The notes under the pieces are model-generated. The model was not told the origin of the DNA. It made no database searches and saw only the letters and a program-made list of their open reading frames with translations. From contig JAKCPI010000492.1 of the NCBI GenBank assembly GCA_023213315.1, positions 434,001-498,000 on the forward strand: 64,000 nt of DNA, written 5' to 3'. Shown one piece after another: positions 63,964-64,000 of this stretch. A program made the position numbers and the translations under genes. The stretch is from Euborellia annulipes (lineage: Eukaryota; Arthropoda; Insecta; Dermaptera; Anisolabididae). How positions within the stretch are numbered: the stretch's first letter is position 1; each line of letters begins with the position of its first letter.

Positions 63964-64000
63964 CTGTAATCGTTTGCTTTTGTGAGTTTTTTTTTTTGCA
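63964..64000 (-). CDS. TFAP4: TFAP4 orthologue, partial upstream exon
   Basis: At the window edge the minus strand reads a Lys-rich frame (KKKNSQKQTIT) ending with the donor TTACAG|GTATAAG, phase 1, which matches the phase of the zipper exon. Vertebrate AP-4 has a basic KRRR stretch at this place just before DEGIG. The bHLH domain must lie to the right of the window. Too short to be certain. Confidence 0.5.

Noticed and set aside
110..64000. Many inverted repeats as a CRISPR array
   Set aside because: The repeats are inverted and of varying spacing, the DNA is intron-bearing and eukaryotic, and there are no Cas genes.

Overview
The window is AT-rich, intron-bearing animal nuclear DNA crowded with transposons. 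Nothing in it is prokaryotic. The mix of mariner, hAT, PIF/Harbinger and pogo-like elements, tRNA-derived SINEs and hammerhead-bearing foldbacks, beside orthologues of PLCL/PRIP and TFAP4 (Drosophila cropped), fits a non-dipteran arthropod best. I cannot name the species.

Layout. 1-6.4 kb is repeats plus a small BED zinc-finger ORF on the minus strand. 6.5-7.7 kb holds a minus-strand Myb/SANT (Zeste/NAIF1-type) coding exon with a GC-rich, NRF1-site-bearing candidate promoter upstream. 7.8-17.4 kb is transposon debris, including a 1.14 kb hAT element with a perfect 8 bp target duplication. 17.8-42.3 kb is the main gene: a catalytically suspect phospholipase C-like protein (PLCL/PRIP) on the plus strand, which I assembled as 19 coding exons in one uninterrupted reading frame (1150 residues). 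42.3-55.9 kb has no recognisable gene but many foldbacks, a decayed mariner, a Tc1 scrap, a PIF/Harbinger derivative and a tRNA-like inverted repeat. 55.98-64 kb carries the 3' part of a TFAP4 orthologue on the minus strand; its bHLH exons lie beyond the right edge.

The host genes are regulators: a signalling scaffold that keeps the PP1-docking KTVSF motif, a bHLH-zipper factor, and a Myb/SANT DNA-binding protein. They are not an operon and nothing in the sequence links them functionally.

The most unusual content is a set of long palindromes whose centres carry the sequences CTGAAGA and CGAAACGT. In the best copies (about 51.5 and 56.9 kb) these fold on paper as complete minimal type I hammerhead ribozymes, and at 51.5 kb one can be drawn on each strand. 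Type I hammerheads of this sort are known from Penelope-like retroelements. Here they sit in short inverted-repeat elements with no reverse transcriptase in the window, and all good copies have one extra base between CTGAAGA and stem II. A second dominant family is an unclassified repeat of about 0.8 kb with a terminal hairpin (AATCTGGTGTGAC ... GTCACACCAGATT), present in about fourteen full or partial copies and in several cases sitting inside the loops of foldbacks.
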